Source of the DNA: Caulobacter soli
Lineage (GTDB): Bacteria; Pseudomonadota; Alphaproteobacteria; Caulobacterales; Caulobacteraceae
DNA: 64,000 nt
NCBI RefSeq assembly: GCF_011045195.1
Contig: NZ_CP049199.1
Coordinates: 3,472,001 to 3,536,000 of the forward strand
Direction of reading: 5' to 3'
The notes beneath the pieces were generated by a model. The model saw only the letters and a program-made list of their open reading frames with translations, did not search any database and was not told where the DNA came from. A program made the position numbers and the translations under genes. Positions within the stretch are counted from its first letter, which is position 1, and every line of letters begins with the position of its first letter. Below, in pieces: positions 8,993 through 18,217 of the stretch.

Positions 8993-9044
8993 CGCCGCCC
9001 CGCTTCCCATCAGACGGTGATCTAACGGCTGGCGGCGCGCGCGA

Positions 9045-9698
9045 CTAGAACCGATAGCCGACGCCGGCCGAGACCACCCAGGGATCCAGGTTCACCTTCG
9101 ACTTCAGCGCGCCGTCGTTGATGCTGGCGTCGGTCTCGAACCAGACCTTCTTGACGTCGACATTCAGGCTGTAACGGCCCGTCAGGGCGACGTCGGCGCC
9201 GGCCTGAAGAGCGTAGCCGAACCCGTCGTCCAGCTTCACCTTGAAGCCGTTCTTGTCCTTGCCGCTATAGAACAGCATGTAGTTCAACCCCGCCCCGACA
9301 TACGGGCTGAACCGGGCCGCCGGATAGGGGTGGTACTGCACCGACACCACCGGCGGCAGCACCCAGGTCTTGTGGACCTCGACATCCGTCCCCGGCCCCA
9401 CCGCCTTGACCGTATGTTGGGTCGTGCCGGCGATCACCTCGACGGCGATCTTGTCGGTGACGAAATAGCTGAGCCCGATGGTCGGCATGACGTCGTCCTT
9501 GACGTCGGCGTGCAGGCCGGTCGCCACGCCGGCCGTCGTGACGATCGGATCGCCAGCGTCGGGGCTGACATCGGTGGCCCGAACGTTGAGCATCCAGGTC
9601 CCCTTGGCCTTGGGCACGAAAGCTTCCTGCGCGTGGGCGGTCGAGGCGACCAGCAGGCCGGCGGCCAAGGCCAGGGCGGAACGGGTAATGACGGCCAT
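9045..9698 (-). CDS. ompW: OmpW-family outer membrane beta-barrel protein
   Basis: 217 residues from the ATG at 9698, which starts a clear signal peptide cleaved near AHA-QEAFV. The mature part has the OmpW outline: GTWMLNVRATDVSPDAG, GLSYFVTDKIAVEVIAG, a VQYHPYPAARFSPYVGAGLNY-like stretch, and a final strand ending VSAGVGYRF with terminal Phe, as needed for BAM assembly. OmpW proteins form small eight-strand barrels passing hydrophobic compounds. An FNR/FixK-type box lies 81 bp upstream of the start. That agrees with oxygen-responsive ompW control described in enterobacteria, but is inferred here. Confidence 0.9.
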   Translation of the reverse strand: MAVITRSALALAAGLLVASTAHAQEAFVPKAKGTWMLNVRATDVSPDAGDPIVTTAGVATGLHADVKDDVMPTIGLSYFVTDKIAVEVIAGTTQHTVKAVGPGTDVEVHKTWVLPPVVSVQYHPYPAARFSPYVGAGLNYMLFYSGKDKNGFKVKLDDGFGYALQAGADVALTGRYSLNVDVKKVWFETDASINDGALKSKVNLDPWVVSAGVGYRF

Positions 9699-9778
9699 CG
9701 GATATCCCCTTGTCTGGTGACGCCGCGTTGGGCGACGCCTTCGGGACAAGGAGATGCGGCCGGATCGTCCCGCCCACT

Positions 9779-9792
9779 TTGATCCTGAACAA
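9779..9792. promoter_or_regulatory. FNR/FixK-type box, TTGAT-CCTG-AACAA
   Basis: TTGATCCTGAACAA matches the FNR/FixK consensus TTGAT-N4-ATCAA at nine of ten defined positions. Its centre (9785.5) is 87 bp upstream of the ompW ATG and 95 bp upstream of pepN. If bound at -41.5 for ompW, transcription would start near 9744. The orientation is symmetric, so pepN could also be affected. Confidence 0.55.
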
Positions 9793-9880
9793 AGACCCTG
9801 TTTCAAGTACGGGAATTGCGGTCACTACTTATCACGTCTGGCCTCTCGCCGCCGACGCCGTGTCCGCCTACATTGCCCCC

Positions 9881-12496
9881 ATGCGCACAGATACGCCCCA
9901 GCCCGTCCGGCTTTCGGACTACCGCCCGTTCCCGTTCCTGATCGAGACGACCGAGCTTGAGTTCCAGCTGGAACCCAGCGCGACCCGGGTCAAGGCGAGC
10001 TTGGCGATCAAACGCAGCGGCGCGGCGGACGAGCCGCTGTTCCTGAACGGCGAGCGTTTGAAGCTGATCTCCGTGGCCATCGATGGCCAAGCGCTCAGCG
10101 CCAACGAATACGGCCTCGACGGCGAAGGCCTGACGATCCATCAGGTCCCGGACAGCTTCGTCCTGACCACCGAGGTCGAGATCGATCCATCGACCAACAA
10201 GGCGTTGATGGGCCTGTACATGTCCGGCGGCCGGTTCTGCACCCAGTGCGAAGCCGAGGGCTTCCGCACCATCACCTTCTTCCCGGACCGCCCCGATGTG
10301 CTGAGCCGCTACACCGTGCGGATCGAGGCCGACGCGGCGTTCCCCTATCTGCTGAGCAACGGCAATCTGTGGGAAGGCGGTGAAGTGGACTCCACCAAGC
10401 CAGAGGGCCGCCACTACGCCATCTGGAACGATCCCTTCCCCAAGCCGGCCTATCTGTTCGCCCTGGTGGCCGGCGAGCTGGACGTGCTGGAGGACAGCTT
10501 CGTCACCATGAGCGGCCGCACCGTGGCGCTCAAGGTCTTCGTCGATCCGGGCCAGGCGCCGCGCGCCGCCTACGCCCTGGACGCCCTCAAGCGCTCGATG
10601 AAGTGGGACGAGGAAGCGTTCGGCCGCGAGTACGACCTGGACCTGTTCATGATCGTCGCCGTGCGCGACTTCAACTTCGGGGCCATGGAAAACAAGGGGC
10701 TGAACATCTTCAACAGCTCCCTGCTGCTGGCCCAGCCCGAGACCGCCACCGACATGGACTACGAGCGCATCGAAAGCGTCGTGGCCCACGAATACTTCCA
10801 CAACTGGACCGGCAACCGCATCACCTGCCGCGACTGGTTCCAGCTGTGCCTGAAGGAAGGCCTGACCGTCTTCCGCGACCAGAGCTTCAGCGCCGACATG
10901 CGCGGCGAGGCCGTCCAGCGGATCAAGGACGTCAAGGCCCTGCGCGCCCGCCAGTTCGCCGAGGACGCCGGTCCCCTGGCCCATCCGGTGCGCCCCAACA
11001 GCTATCTGAAGATCGACAACTTCTACACCGCGACGATCTACGAGAAGGGTTCGGAGCTGATCCGGATGCTCAAGACGATCCTAGGCGCTCAAACCTTCCG
11101 CAAGAGCCTGGATCTCTATTTCGAGCGCCACGACGGCGAGGCGACCACGGTCGAGGCCTTCATCGCCTGCTTCGCCGACGCCTCGGGCCGCGACATGAGC
11201 GACTTCTTCGCCTGGTACGAGCAGGCCGGCACGCCCGCCGTGTCGCTGACCCACGCCTATGACGAGGCGGCCAAGGCGCTTGAGATCACCCTGACCCAGA
11301 CCACCGCGCCGACCAACGGTCAGCCGGCCAAACGCCCCCTGCCCGTGCCGGTGACTATCGGCCTGCTGGACGGCGACGGCGCGGTGCTACGCGACAGCGA
11401 GGTCGTGCTGCTGGACGAGCCGACCAAGACCGTCCGCTGGGAAGGCTTGACCAGCGCCCCGGTGATCTCGGCCCTGCGCGGCTTCTCGGCGCCGGTGAAC
11501 CTGACCACCGATACGCGCGCCGTCGACCGCTACGTGCAGTTCGCCGCCGACCCAGACCTGTTCAACCGCTGGGAAGCCGGCCAGACCCTGGCCCGTGAAC
11601 TGATCCTGGGCCGCGCCGACGGCGCCCCCGACGAGGTCGGCGAGGAACGCTACGCCGACGCCCTGGGCAAGGCTCTGGTCGACGAAGCCTCGGACCCCGC
11701 CTTCAAGGCGCTGCTGCTGGCCCTGCCCACCGAGGGCGACCTCAGCCTGGCGGTCGATCCCGTCGATCCGGCGGCGATCCACGCGGCGCGCGGCCACCTG
11801 AAGACCGTCATCGCCGTCCATCTGGGCGACCTGCTGCGGCGGCTGCACGGCGACCTGCAGAGCGGCGGCGAGTTCTCGGCCGACGCCAAGGCGGCCGGCA
11901 AGCGGGCCTTGCGCAACGCCTGCTGCGACCTGCTGGCGTCCGATCCCCATGCGGTGAACGTCGAACGCGTCGTCGGCCATTTCGAGAGCGCCGCCAACAT
12001 GACCGACGCCATGGGCGGGCTGTCGGCCCTGGTGGCGATCGGCGGCGAGCCGGCGGAAAAGGCCTTGGCCGCCTTCCACGCCCAGTGGCGACACGAACCG
12101 CTGGTGCTGGACAAGTGGTTCTCCGCTCAGGCTCGCGATCCCAACGACGGCGCGATCGGCCGGATCCTGGCCCTGACGGCCCATCCCGACTTCAACGCCG
12201 GCGACGCCATCCCGAACCCCAACCGCCTGCGGGCCCTGGTCCAGGGCTTCTCCAGCGGCAATCCGGCACGGTTCCACGACGCGAGCGGCGACGGCTATCG
12301 TTTCCTGGCCGACCAGATTCTCGGCGTCGACGGCTTCAACCCGATGACGGCGGCCCGGCTGGTCGAGCCCCTGGGCGCCTGGCGGCGCTATGTGCCCGAG
12401 CTTGGAGCCCTGATGCGCGAGCAACTGGAGCGCATTCGCGGCCATGTCGGCCTGTCGAAAAATGTTCTGGAGCTGGTCTCGCGGGCGTTGGACTGA
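9881..12496 (+). CDS. pepN: Aminopeptidase N
   Basis: 871 residues, M1-family zinc aminopeptidase of the Escherichia coli PepN size class. It carries the exopeptidase motif GAMEN and the zinc site HEYFHNW (H303, E304, H307), with the third ligand E326 exactly 18 residues later. The C-terminal third is the helical domain of this class. It is cytoplasmic, with no signal, and releases N-terminal amino acids from peptides. The ATG at 9881 begins MRTDTPQPVRLSDY, the usual start region; longer in-frame starts would run through the ompW promoter. It is followed 174 bp later by pleC. Confidence 0.95.
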   Translation: MRTDTPQPVRLSDYRPFPFLIETTELEFQLEPSATRVKASLAIKRSGAADEPLFLNGERLKLISVAIDGQALSANEYGLDGEGLTIHQVPDSFVLTTEVEIDPSTNKALMGLYMSGGRFCTQCEAEGFRTITFFPDRPDVLSRYTVRIEADAAFPYLLSNGNLWEGGEVDSTKPEGRHYAIWNDPFPKPAYLFALVAGELDVLEDSFVTMSGRTVALKVFVDPGQAPRAAYALDALKRSMKWDEEAFGREYDLDLFMIVAVRDFNFGAMENKGLNIFNSSLLLAQPETATDMDYERIESVVAHEYFHNWTGNRITCRDWFQLCLKEGLTVFRDQSFSADMRGEAVQRIKDVKALRARQFAEDAGPLAHPVRPNSYLKIDNFYTATIYEKGSELIRMLKTILGAQTFRKSLDLYFERHDGEATTVEAFIACFADASGRDMSDFFAWYEQAGTPAVSLTHAYDEAAKALEITLTQTTAPTNGQPAKRPLPVPVTIGLLDGDGAVLRDSEVVLLDEPTKTVRWEGLTSAPVISALRGFSAPVNLTTDTRAVDRYVQFAADPDLFNRWEAGQTLARELILGRADGAPDEVGEERYADALGKALVDEASDPAFKALLLALPTEGDLSLAVDPVDPAAIHAARGHLKTVIAVHLGDLLRRLHGDLQSGGEFSADAKAAGKRALRNACCDLLASDPHAVNVERVVGHFESAANMTDAMGGLSALVAIGGEPAEKALAAFHAQWRHEPLVLDKWFSAQARDPNDGAIGRILALTAHPDFNAGDAIPNPNRLRALVQGFSSGNPARFHDASGDGYRFLADQILGVDGFNPMTAARLVEPLGAWRRYVPELGALMREQLERIRGHVGLSKNVLELVSRALD

Positions 12497-12670
12497 CGGT
12501 CAAGCTCCCGCTGGCGCTGAGTTTGAGATGATTCTTCGGCGCACCGGTTGCGACTAAAGGGCTCATGCCCGGTCAAAAGCACGGTTCGTCGGTGACGCAC
12601 CCCTTTGCGCTGCGGTAGATTCACCATGTCGGCGAAGTGACTCGCCGAGGGTCTGCGGGAGCATTGGGCG

Positions 12671-15205
12671 TTGGAGCGTGGCGGGGCGAGAACCGGGAGG
12701 CTGGCGGGGGCCGGTCTTTCGGCGGCGGGCGCGGCCCGCTCCCGCGCCGCGCGGTCGCCGTCTCAGGCCTATGTGCGCCTGGCGATCCTGGCCGCTCTCC
12801 TGCTCCTGGCGATCTATACCGCGTTCGGCATCAACCGGCTGAAGGACGAGGCCAACGCGCCGCCCGGCGGCGCGCCCCTGGCCGCCCAGGCCAAGCTGGT
12901 GGCCGCCGCCGCCGAAACCAATCTGGCCGCCCAACGCGCCGGCCTGTCGGCCGCTTCCGACCTGTTGCAGCGCGATCCCGGCAGCCCGATCGACGCGGCC
13001 GAGACCGCCCTGCGCGCAGCCGGCGGCGAGGCCATGGCCGTCGCCGTGATCAGCCCGAGCGACGTGCTGGCGGTCGCCGGCCGCGACGCCGCCGCCGACT
13101 GGAAGGCCGCCGCCCGCGCCGCCGGTGCCTCGGGCCGCAGCCTGTGGATCGGCGGCGGAACGACCGGACGCCTCTATGTCGTCATGGCCGCGCCCGTCAG
13201 CGGCGGCCGAGGCTTCGTCATCGCCTCCAGCGATCCGGCCCGGCTGGTCGCCGAGCCCGCCAAGGGCGGCGCCAGCGCCCTGATGCTGGCCGACGGCAAG
13301 ATTCTCGCGTCCCGTGGTCGCCCGATCCAGGGGGCGACAACCTTGGGCGAGGCCTTCTCGCTCTCGCCCGACGACCTTGGCGACGGCGCGGCGGCCCTGC
13401 GTGGCCAGTCGGTCGACGGCCAGGCCCTCGACGTCGCCATCCAGCCCCTGGCCCAGGGCGACCTGCTGGCCGCGGCCGGCGGCCGGCCGCGCACGGTCGC
13501 CAATATCGACCAGCAGATCATGGAAGGCGCCTTTTCGCTGCTGGCCCCGCTGGCCGTCGGCATCGCCCTGGCCCTGATGTTGATGCTGCAGAGCCGCCGG
13601 GTCGAAACCGCCCAGCGCGAGTTCGTCGACAGCGAGCAGCGCTTCCGCCTCGCCGTCGAAGCCGCTCGCTGCGGCATCTGGGAATGGGAGCTGGGCGGCG
13701 ACCAGGTGTTCATGTCCGACGTCACCGGCGCGATGTTCGGCTGGGGCGGCGGCGGCGTGGTGCCGGGGCAGGAACTGCTGGACCGCGTCTCGGTCGACCA
13801 CCGCGACAAGGTCCGCCAGGCCCTGGCCAACGCCGCGACCTACGGGGCCTTCGACGTGTCGTTCCGTGTGCCGTCGCGCGACGGCGGCCGCGCCATCTGG
13901 ATCGACGCCCGCGGCCAGGGCTTCGGCAAGCCGGGCGAGGACGGCTATTCGCGGATCATCGGCGTGGCGCTGGACGTCACCGAGGAGCGCCTGGCCCAGG
14001 CTCGCGCCCAGGCCGCCGAGAACCGCCTGCGCGACGCCATCGAAAGCGTGTCAGAAGCCTTCGTGCTCTGGGACCGCCAGGGCCGGTTGCTGATGTGCAA
14101 CCGCAACTACCGCAACGTCTTCAACCTGGAACCCAAGCTGCTCAAGCCCGGCGCCCCGCGCAACGAGGTCAACCGCTTCGCGGCCCTGGCCATCAAGCAC
14201 GACCAGCCCGCCCCCGACGGCGCCAAGGGCGTGCGCGAGGCCGAGCTGAACGACGGACGCTGGATCCAGATCAGCGAGCGCCGCACGGCCGAAGGCGGCC
14301 TGGTGATGACCGCCGCCGACATCACCGCCATCAAGAACCAGGAAGAGGCCCGCCGCCTCAACGAGGAACAACTCCAGTACGCCGTCACCGGCCTGGAGCG
14401 CAGCCAGGAACAGCTGGCCGAGCTGGCGCGCAAATACGAGATGGAGAAGGTCAAGGCCGAGGGCGCCAACAAGGCCAAGAGCGAGTTCCTGGCCAACATG
14501 TCCCACGAGCTGCGCACGCCGTTGAACGCGATCAACGGCTTCTCCGAGATCATGATGAACGAGATGTTCGGCCCGCTGGGCGACCAGCGCTACAAGGGCT
14601 ACAGCCTCGACATCCATAATTCCGGCCAGCATCTGCTGGCCCTGATCAACGACATCCTCGACATGTCGAAGATCGAGGCCGGCAAGATGAACCTGAAGTT
14701 CGAGCCGCTGAACCTGGAAGACGTCACCGAGGACGCCGTGCGCCTTGTGCGCAACCGCGCCGAGGCCGCCGGGCTGAAGCTGGAGGTCGACTTCCCGACC
14801 CTGCCCGACGTCGAGGCCGACTACCGCGCGGTCAAGCAGGTGCTGCTGAACCTGCTGTCCAACGCCATCAAGTTCACCCCGCGCGCCGGCCGGGTCACCG
14901 TCCGCGCCGAGGTGCGCCGCGATCCGCTAGGCGAGCGCGTTCGCGTCTCGGTCACCGACACCGGCATCGGCATCGCCGCCGAGGACCTGGCGCGCCTGGC
15001 CAAGCCGTTCGAGCAGGTCGAGAGCCAGCACGCCAAGACCACCCAGGGCACGGGCCTCGGCCTGGCCCTGACCAAGTCGCTGGTCGAGATGCACGACGGC
15101 GCGCTGGAGATGACCTCCACCCCGGGCGAAGGCACCACGGTCAGCTTCGTCCTGCCGATCAGCCAGAGCGGCCTGTCCTTGCACCGCGACTTCGCGGCGG
15201 CCTGA
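12671..15205 (+). CDS. pleC: Cell-fate histidine kinase/phosphatase PleC
   Basis: 844 residues from a TTG at 12671, with GGGAG nine bases upstream. Order: a basic N-terminus, TM1 (~35-54), a periplasmic domain (~60-275), TM2 (~280-303), two PAS-like regions (~318-560), a coiled linker, DHp with MSHELRTPLNAINGFSEIM (H612), then HATPase with N box NLLSNAIKF, G1 DTGIGIA and G2 GTGLGLALTKS. No receiver domain. From memory, PleC of Caulobacter is 842 residues with His610, so a two-residue offset in both fits orthology. In that organism PleC dephosphorylates DivK at the swarmer pole, supports PleD/DivK signalling, and thereby controls CtrA. The phosphatase-like gene at 15213 follows seven bases later. 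Confidence 0.9.
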   Translation: MERGGARTGRLAGAGLSAAGAARSRAARSPSQAYVRLAILAALLLLAIYTAFGINRLKDEANAPPGGAPLAAQAKLVAAAAETNLAAQRAGLSAASDLLQRDPGSPIDAAETALRAAGGEAMAVAVISPSDVLAVAGRDAAADWKAAARAAGASGRSLWIGGGTTGRLYVVMAAPVSGGRGFVIASSDPARLVAEPAKGGASALMLADGKILASRGRPIQGATTLGEAFSLSPDDLGDGAAALRGQSVDGQALDVAIQPLAQGDLLAAAGGRPRTVANIDQQIMEGAFSLLAPLAVGIALALMLMLQSRRVETAQREFVDSEQRFRLAVEAARCGIWEWELGGDQVFMSDVTGAMFGWGGGGVVPGQELLDRVSVDHRDKVRQALANAATYGAFDVSFRVPSRDGGRAIWIDARGQGFGKPGEDGYSRIIGVALDVTEERLAQARAQAAENRLRDAIESVSEAFVLWDRQGRLLMCNRNYRNVFNLEPKLLKPGAPRNEVNRFAALAIKHDQPAPDGAKGVREAELNDGRWIQISERRTAEGGLVMTAADITAIKNQEEARRLNEEQLQYAVTGLERSQEQLAELARKYEMEKVKAEGANKAKSEFLANMSHELRTPLNAINGFSEIMMNEMFGPLGDQRYKGYSLDIHNSGQHLLALINDILDMSKIEAGKMNLKFEPLNLEDVTEDAVRLVRNRAEAAGLKLEVDFPTLPDVEADYRAVKQVLLNLLSNAIKFTPRAGRVTVRAEVRRDPLGERVRVSVTDTGIGIAAEDLARLAKPFEQVESQHAKTTQGTGLGLALTKSLVEMHDGALEMTSTPGEGTTVSFVLPISQSGLSLHRDFAAA

Positions 15206-15212
15206 CCATCGC

Positions 15213-15533
15213 GTGAAGAAGGTTCTGTTCGTCTGCAGCCAGAACAAGCTGCGCAGCCCCACGGCCGAGCAGGTGTTTTCGACCCGAACCGACTTGGAGG
15301 TCGATTCCGCCGGGACCAATCAGGACGCCGAGAACCCGCTGACCGGCGAACTGGTCGCCTGGGCCGACGTGATCTTCGTGATGGAGAAGACTCACCGCGC
15401 CAAGCTGTCCAAGCGCTTCAAGCGTCATCTGAAGGCGCGGGTGATCTGCCTCGACATCCCCGACGACTACGCCTTCATGGATCCTGACCTCGTGACGCTG
15501 TTGCACGCCCGCGTCGGGCCGCACCTGCCCTAG
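15213..15533 (+). CDS. Small low-molecular-weight protein-tyrosine-phosphatase-like protein
   Basis: 106 residues from a GTG at 15213, seven bases after the pleC stop, so probably co-transcribed. It starts MKKVLFVCSQNKLRSPTAE: the C8-X5-R14-S loop is the active-site pattern of low-molecular-weight tyrosine phosphatases and arsenate reductases. The protein is ~40 residues shorter than typical members. The C-terminal IPDDYAFMDPDLV may supply the Asp loop. It is a recognised short subfamily with unproven activity. The stop overlaps the convergent gene by four bases. Confidence 0.8.
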   Translation: MKKVLFVCSQNKLRSPTAEQVFSTRTDLEVDSAGTNQDAENPLTGELVAWADVIFVMEKTHRAKLSKRFKRHLKARVICLDIPDDYAFMDPDLVTLLHARVGPHLP

Positions 15534-16045
15534 GTTCGCCGCCAGGCCAGCATGTGCGGATAGCCCGGCGCGCCGGCCGCCTTGGCGCGGTGCGGCTCCA
15601 GCGTCAGGCCCCACCAAGCCAACAGCGGCACGCCGACATAGCCGCCCTTGCTGAAGTTCTCGGCCAGCGTCGGGCCCTCCCCGCGGTAGCCGCCCTCGTG
15701 AAAAGGCACCGAAGGGTCGAGACCCAGATGGGTCGCCGCCGCATAGGACCAGGCCAGGGCCGCCATCTCCTCGCCGGCGTCATCCGATACCCCGCCGTCG
15801 CGACGCGCGGGATCGCCGACGGCGACATGCCCAGCCTCGTGCAGCAGATCGCCCGGCCAGCTCAATCGAGATGGGTCGACCCGCAGCCCGCCGGCCGCCA
15901 CCGCCACGCCCGGCAGGAAGGTCGCATCGTCCAGCACGGCGGCCTCGACGGGGATCCCGATCTCGCGCAGGAACGCGACGATGCGACCGACCAGCGGCTC
16001 GGCGAAATCATCGGCCAAGGCCTGCGTCGCATGTGGCGTCGCCAT
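15530..16045 (-). CDS. Hypothetical protein with HEAGH metalloprotease-like motif
   Basis: 171 residues from the ATG at 16045, with AGGAGGGACG directly upstream. The central LLHEAGHVAVG segment has the HExxH form, and a GEEMAALAWSYAA segment downstream could supply a Glu ligand, so a zinc peptidase fold is possible. Low homology information. No signal peptide. A longer open frame continues upstream but antisense across pelA, so I regard it as spurious. Divergent from pelA. Confidence 0.75.
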   Translation of the reverse strand: MATPHATQALADDFAEPLVGRIVAFLREIGIPVEAAVLDDATFLPGVAVAAGGLRVDPSRLSWPGDLLHEAGHVAVGDPARRDGGVSDDAGEEMAALAWSYAAATHLGLDPSVPFHEGGYRGEGPTLAENFSKGGYVGVPLLAWWGLTLEPHRAKAAGAPGYPHMLAWRRT

Positions 16046-16195
16046 GGCGTCCCTCCTGTACGATCGGAATGAAAGCCGCTCGTTCGCCGCCCGTAAACCC
16101 GGCTCGTCACGCGGCCGAAAAATGGGGTGCGTTCCGACGGCTTTGGGCGGACGTTTCGTCGAAGGCCGAGCTCGGCCCATCGTCGGATCCAGCCC

Positions 16196-17512
16196 ATGAT
16201 CTTCCGCCCCATCCCCGCCGCCCTGGCCCTGAGCGCCGTCCTGCTGTGCAGCGTCGCCCAGGCGTCGGTCATCGGGACCAACACCTCGGCCCAGGCAATC
16301 AGCGCCGCGCGGATCGACGCCCTGCCCGCCAAGGATCGCGACGTCTGGAAGGCCTATCTGGCGCGTTCGGAAAAGCAGAACCTCGCCGACCGCGCCGCCC
16401 TGGCCGCCGAACTGAAGCCCGGCCAGCCAGCTCCGCCACCACCCGCCGAAGGTCCCGGCGGTCCCAAGGCCATGCCGCTGGATCGCGACGCGGCCTGGTA
16501 CGCCACGCCCGAAGCCCGTCACGTGGCCGACGTCATCGTCAGCTTCCAGACGCCGGCCGGAGGGTGGAGCAAGAACCAGCCGCGCACCGGCGCCCTGCGG
16601 CAACCGGGCCAGCCCTACGCGCCCGACAATGTCTCCAAGTACCTGGCGACCGGCGATTTCGACGCGCCGCACGACTCGCACTGGAACTATGTCGGCACGC
16701 TGGACAACGACGCGACGATCACCGAGCTGCGCTTCCTGGCCCGTGTCGCCGGCCAGGCGCCGGGCAAGGAGGGCGACGCCTGGCGGGCCAGCTTCTTGCG
16801 CGGCGCCCGCTACCTGCTGGCCGCTCAGTTCCCGAACGGCGGCTGGCCCCAGGTCTGGCCGCTGGAGGGCGGCTATCACGACGCCATCACCTATAACGAC
16901 GACGCCGTCACCGAGGCCGCCTCGCTGCTGACCGACGTGTCCAAGGGCCAGGGCGACTACGCTTTCGCTCCCGCCGATCTGCGCAAGCAGGCGGGCGCCG
17001 CCGCCGAACGGGCGGTGACCTGCGTCCTGGCCACCCAGGTCGTCGTCAATGGCAAGCGCACGATCTGGGCCCAGCAACACGACGCCCTGACCCTGAAACC
17101 GGTCGCCGGCCGCAACTTCGAACCCGCTGAACTGTCGACCGAGGAAAGCGCCGACCTGCTGGTCTATCTGATGAGCTTGCCCAACCCGTCGCCCACCCTG
17201 GTGAAGGCCGTGCACGCGGGGGCCGACTACCTGGCCGCCACCGCCATCCATGACCAGGCCTGGACCGGCGATCGCACCACCGAAGGCGGCCGCCGCCTGG
17301 TTCCCAAGCCCGGCGCCGGCCCGATCTGGGCCCGCTACTACATGGCGGCGACGAACACCCCGATCTTCGGCGACCGCGACAAGACCATCCATGACGACGT
17401 CAACGAGCTGAGCCTCGAACGTCGCAACGGCTACGCCTGGTTCAACACCAACCCCAAAAAAGCGCTGGACGTCTACGCCGTCTGGAAGAAGGCTCATCCG
17501 GCCGCTAGCTGA
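16196..17512 (+). CDS. pelA: Secreted pectate lyase (polysaccharide lyase family 10)
   Basis: 438 residues. The ATG at 16196 starts a signal peptide cleaved near AQA-SVIG. The mature protein has PL10 hallmarks: FQTPAGGWSKNQPRTG, HWNYVGTLDNDATITELRFLA (split by domain context), FPNGGWPQVWPL, YNDDAVTEAA and a C-terminal RRNGYAWF. PL10 enzymes cleave polygalacturonate by beta-elimination in the periplasm or outside the cell. This points to growth on plant pectin. A Pro-rich stretch follows residue ~75. The first ~60 mature residues precede the catalytic domain. Confidence 0.88.
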   Translation: MIFRPIPAALALSAVLLCSVAQASVIGTNTSAQAISAARIDALPAKDRDVWKAYLARSEKQNLADRAALAAELKPGQPAPPPPAEGPGGPKAMPLDRDAAWYATPEARHVADVIVSFQTPAGGWSKNQPRTGALRQPGQPYAPDNVSKYLATGDFDAPHDSHWNYVGTLDNDATITELRFLARVAGQAPGKEGDAWRASFLRGARYLLAAQFPNGGWPQVWPLEGGYHDAITYNDDAVTEAASLLTDVSKGQGDYAFAPADLRKQAGAAAERAVTCVLATQVVVNGKRTIWAQQHDALTLKPVAGRNFEPAELSTEESADLLVYLMSLPNPSPTLVKAVHAGADYLAATAIHDQAWTGDRTTEGGRRLVPKPGAGPIWARYYMAATNTPIFGDRDKTIHDDVNELSLERRNGYAWFNTNPKKALDVYAVWKKAHPAAS

Positions 17513-17563
17513 GACGGCGATCACAAACCCTCGCGACTATCGCTTGCCGCCCACGGAGCGCCG

Positions 17564-18217
17564 ATGTCCCTGACGTTGCACATGCACCCGCTGTCATCGT
17601 ACTGCTGGAAGGTGCTGATCGCCCTCTATGAAAACGACACCCCGTTCGAGGCCCGCCTGGTCGATCTGAGCGACCCGCAGGTCGTCGCGGCGTTCAAGGC
17701 GCTATGGCCGACGGCCAAGATGCCGCTGTTGGTCGACGCCGCCGCGGGGCGCACCGTGCCGGAGACCTCGATCATCATCGAGTACCTGCAGAACGCCTAT
17801 CCCGGCCCCGTAAGGTTCATTCCCGAGGCCCCGGAGGCCGCCTTGCGCGTGCGGCTGCTGGACCGGCTTTTCGACCTCTACGCCCACAATCAGATGCAGC
17901 AGATCGTCGGCGATCGGATCCGCCCGCCCGGCGCCCAGGACCCGCATGGCGTGGCCCAGGCTCGCGCCCAGCTGGCAATGGCCTACACCATGCTGGAGAC
18001 CGAGCTGACGGGTCGGACATGGGCGGCGGGCGAGGCGTTCAGCCTGGCCGACTGCGCGGCGGCCCCGGCCCTGTTCTACGCCAACAAGGTCGCGCCGCTC
18101 ACCGACGCCCATCCGAACGTCTCGGCCTATCTCGACCGCCTGCTGACCCGCCCGTCGTTCGCGCGGGTGCTGCAGGAGGCCGAGCCCTATTTCGCGATGT
18201 TCCCAGCCGGAGACTAG
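17564..18217 (+). CDS. Glutathione S-transferase family protein
   Basis: 217 residues with an N-terminal thioredoxin-like domain ([19 protein letters not shown], then KMPLLVD and [10 protein letters not shown], the cis-Pro and SNAIL-like elements) and a C-terminal helical domain. SSYCWK gives a candidate Ser/Cys catalytic residue. Cytosolic. The substrate is unknown. The start has GGAGCG upstream. It lies 51 bp after pelA on the same strand, and its stop overlaps the chemoreceptor stop by four bases. Confidence 0.88.
   Translation: MSLTLHMHPLSSYCWKVLIALYENDTPFEARLVDLSDPQVVAAFKALWPTAKMPLLVDAAAGRTVPETSIIIEYLQNAYPGPVRFIPEAPEAALRVRLLDRLFDLYAHNQMQQIVGDRIRPPGAQDPHGVAQARAQLAMAYTMLETELTGRTWAAGEAFSLADCAAAPALFYANKVAPLTDAHPNVSAYLDRLLTRPSFARVLQEAEPYFAMFPAGD

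Noticed and set aside
12637..14619. Long Arg/Pro/Gly-rich frame overlapping pleC
   Set aside because: It is the +1 shadow of the GC-rich pleC gene: no motifs and extreme Arg content. The real frame has full kinase boxes.
15530..17524. 664-codon minus-strand frame across pelA
   Set aside because: Only the last 171 codons (from ATG 16045 with AGGAGG) look real. The rest is antisense to the conserved pectate lyase.
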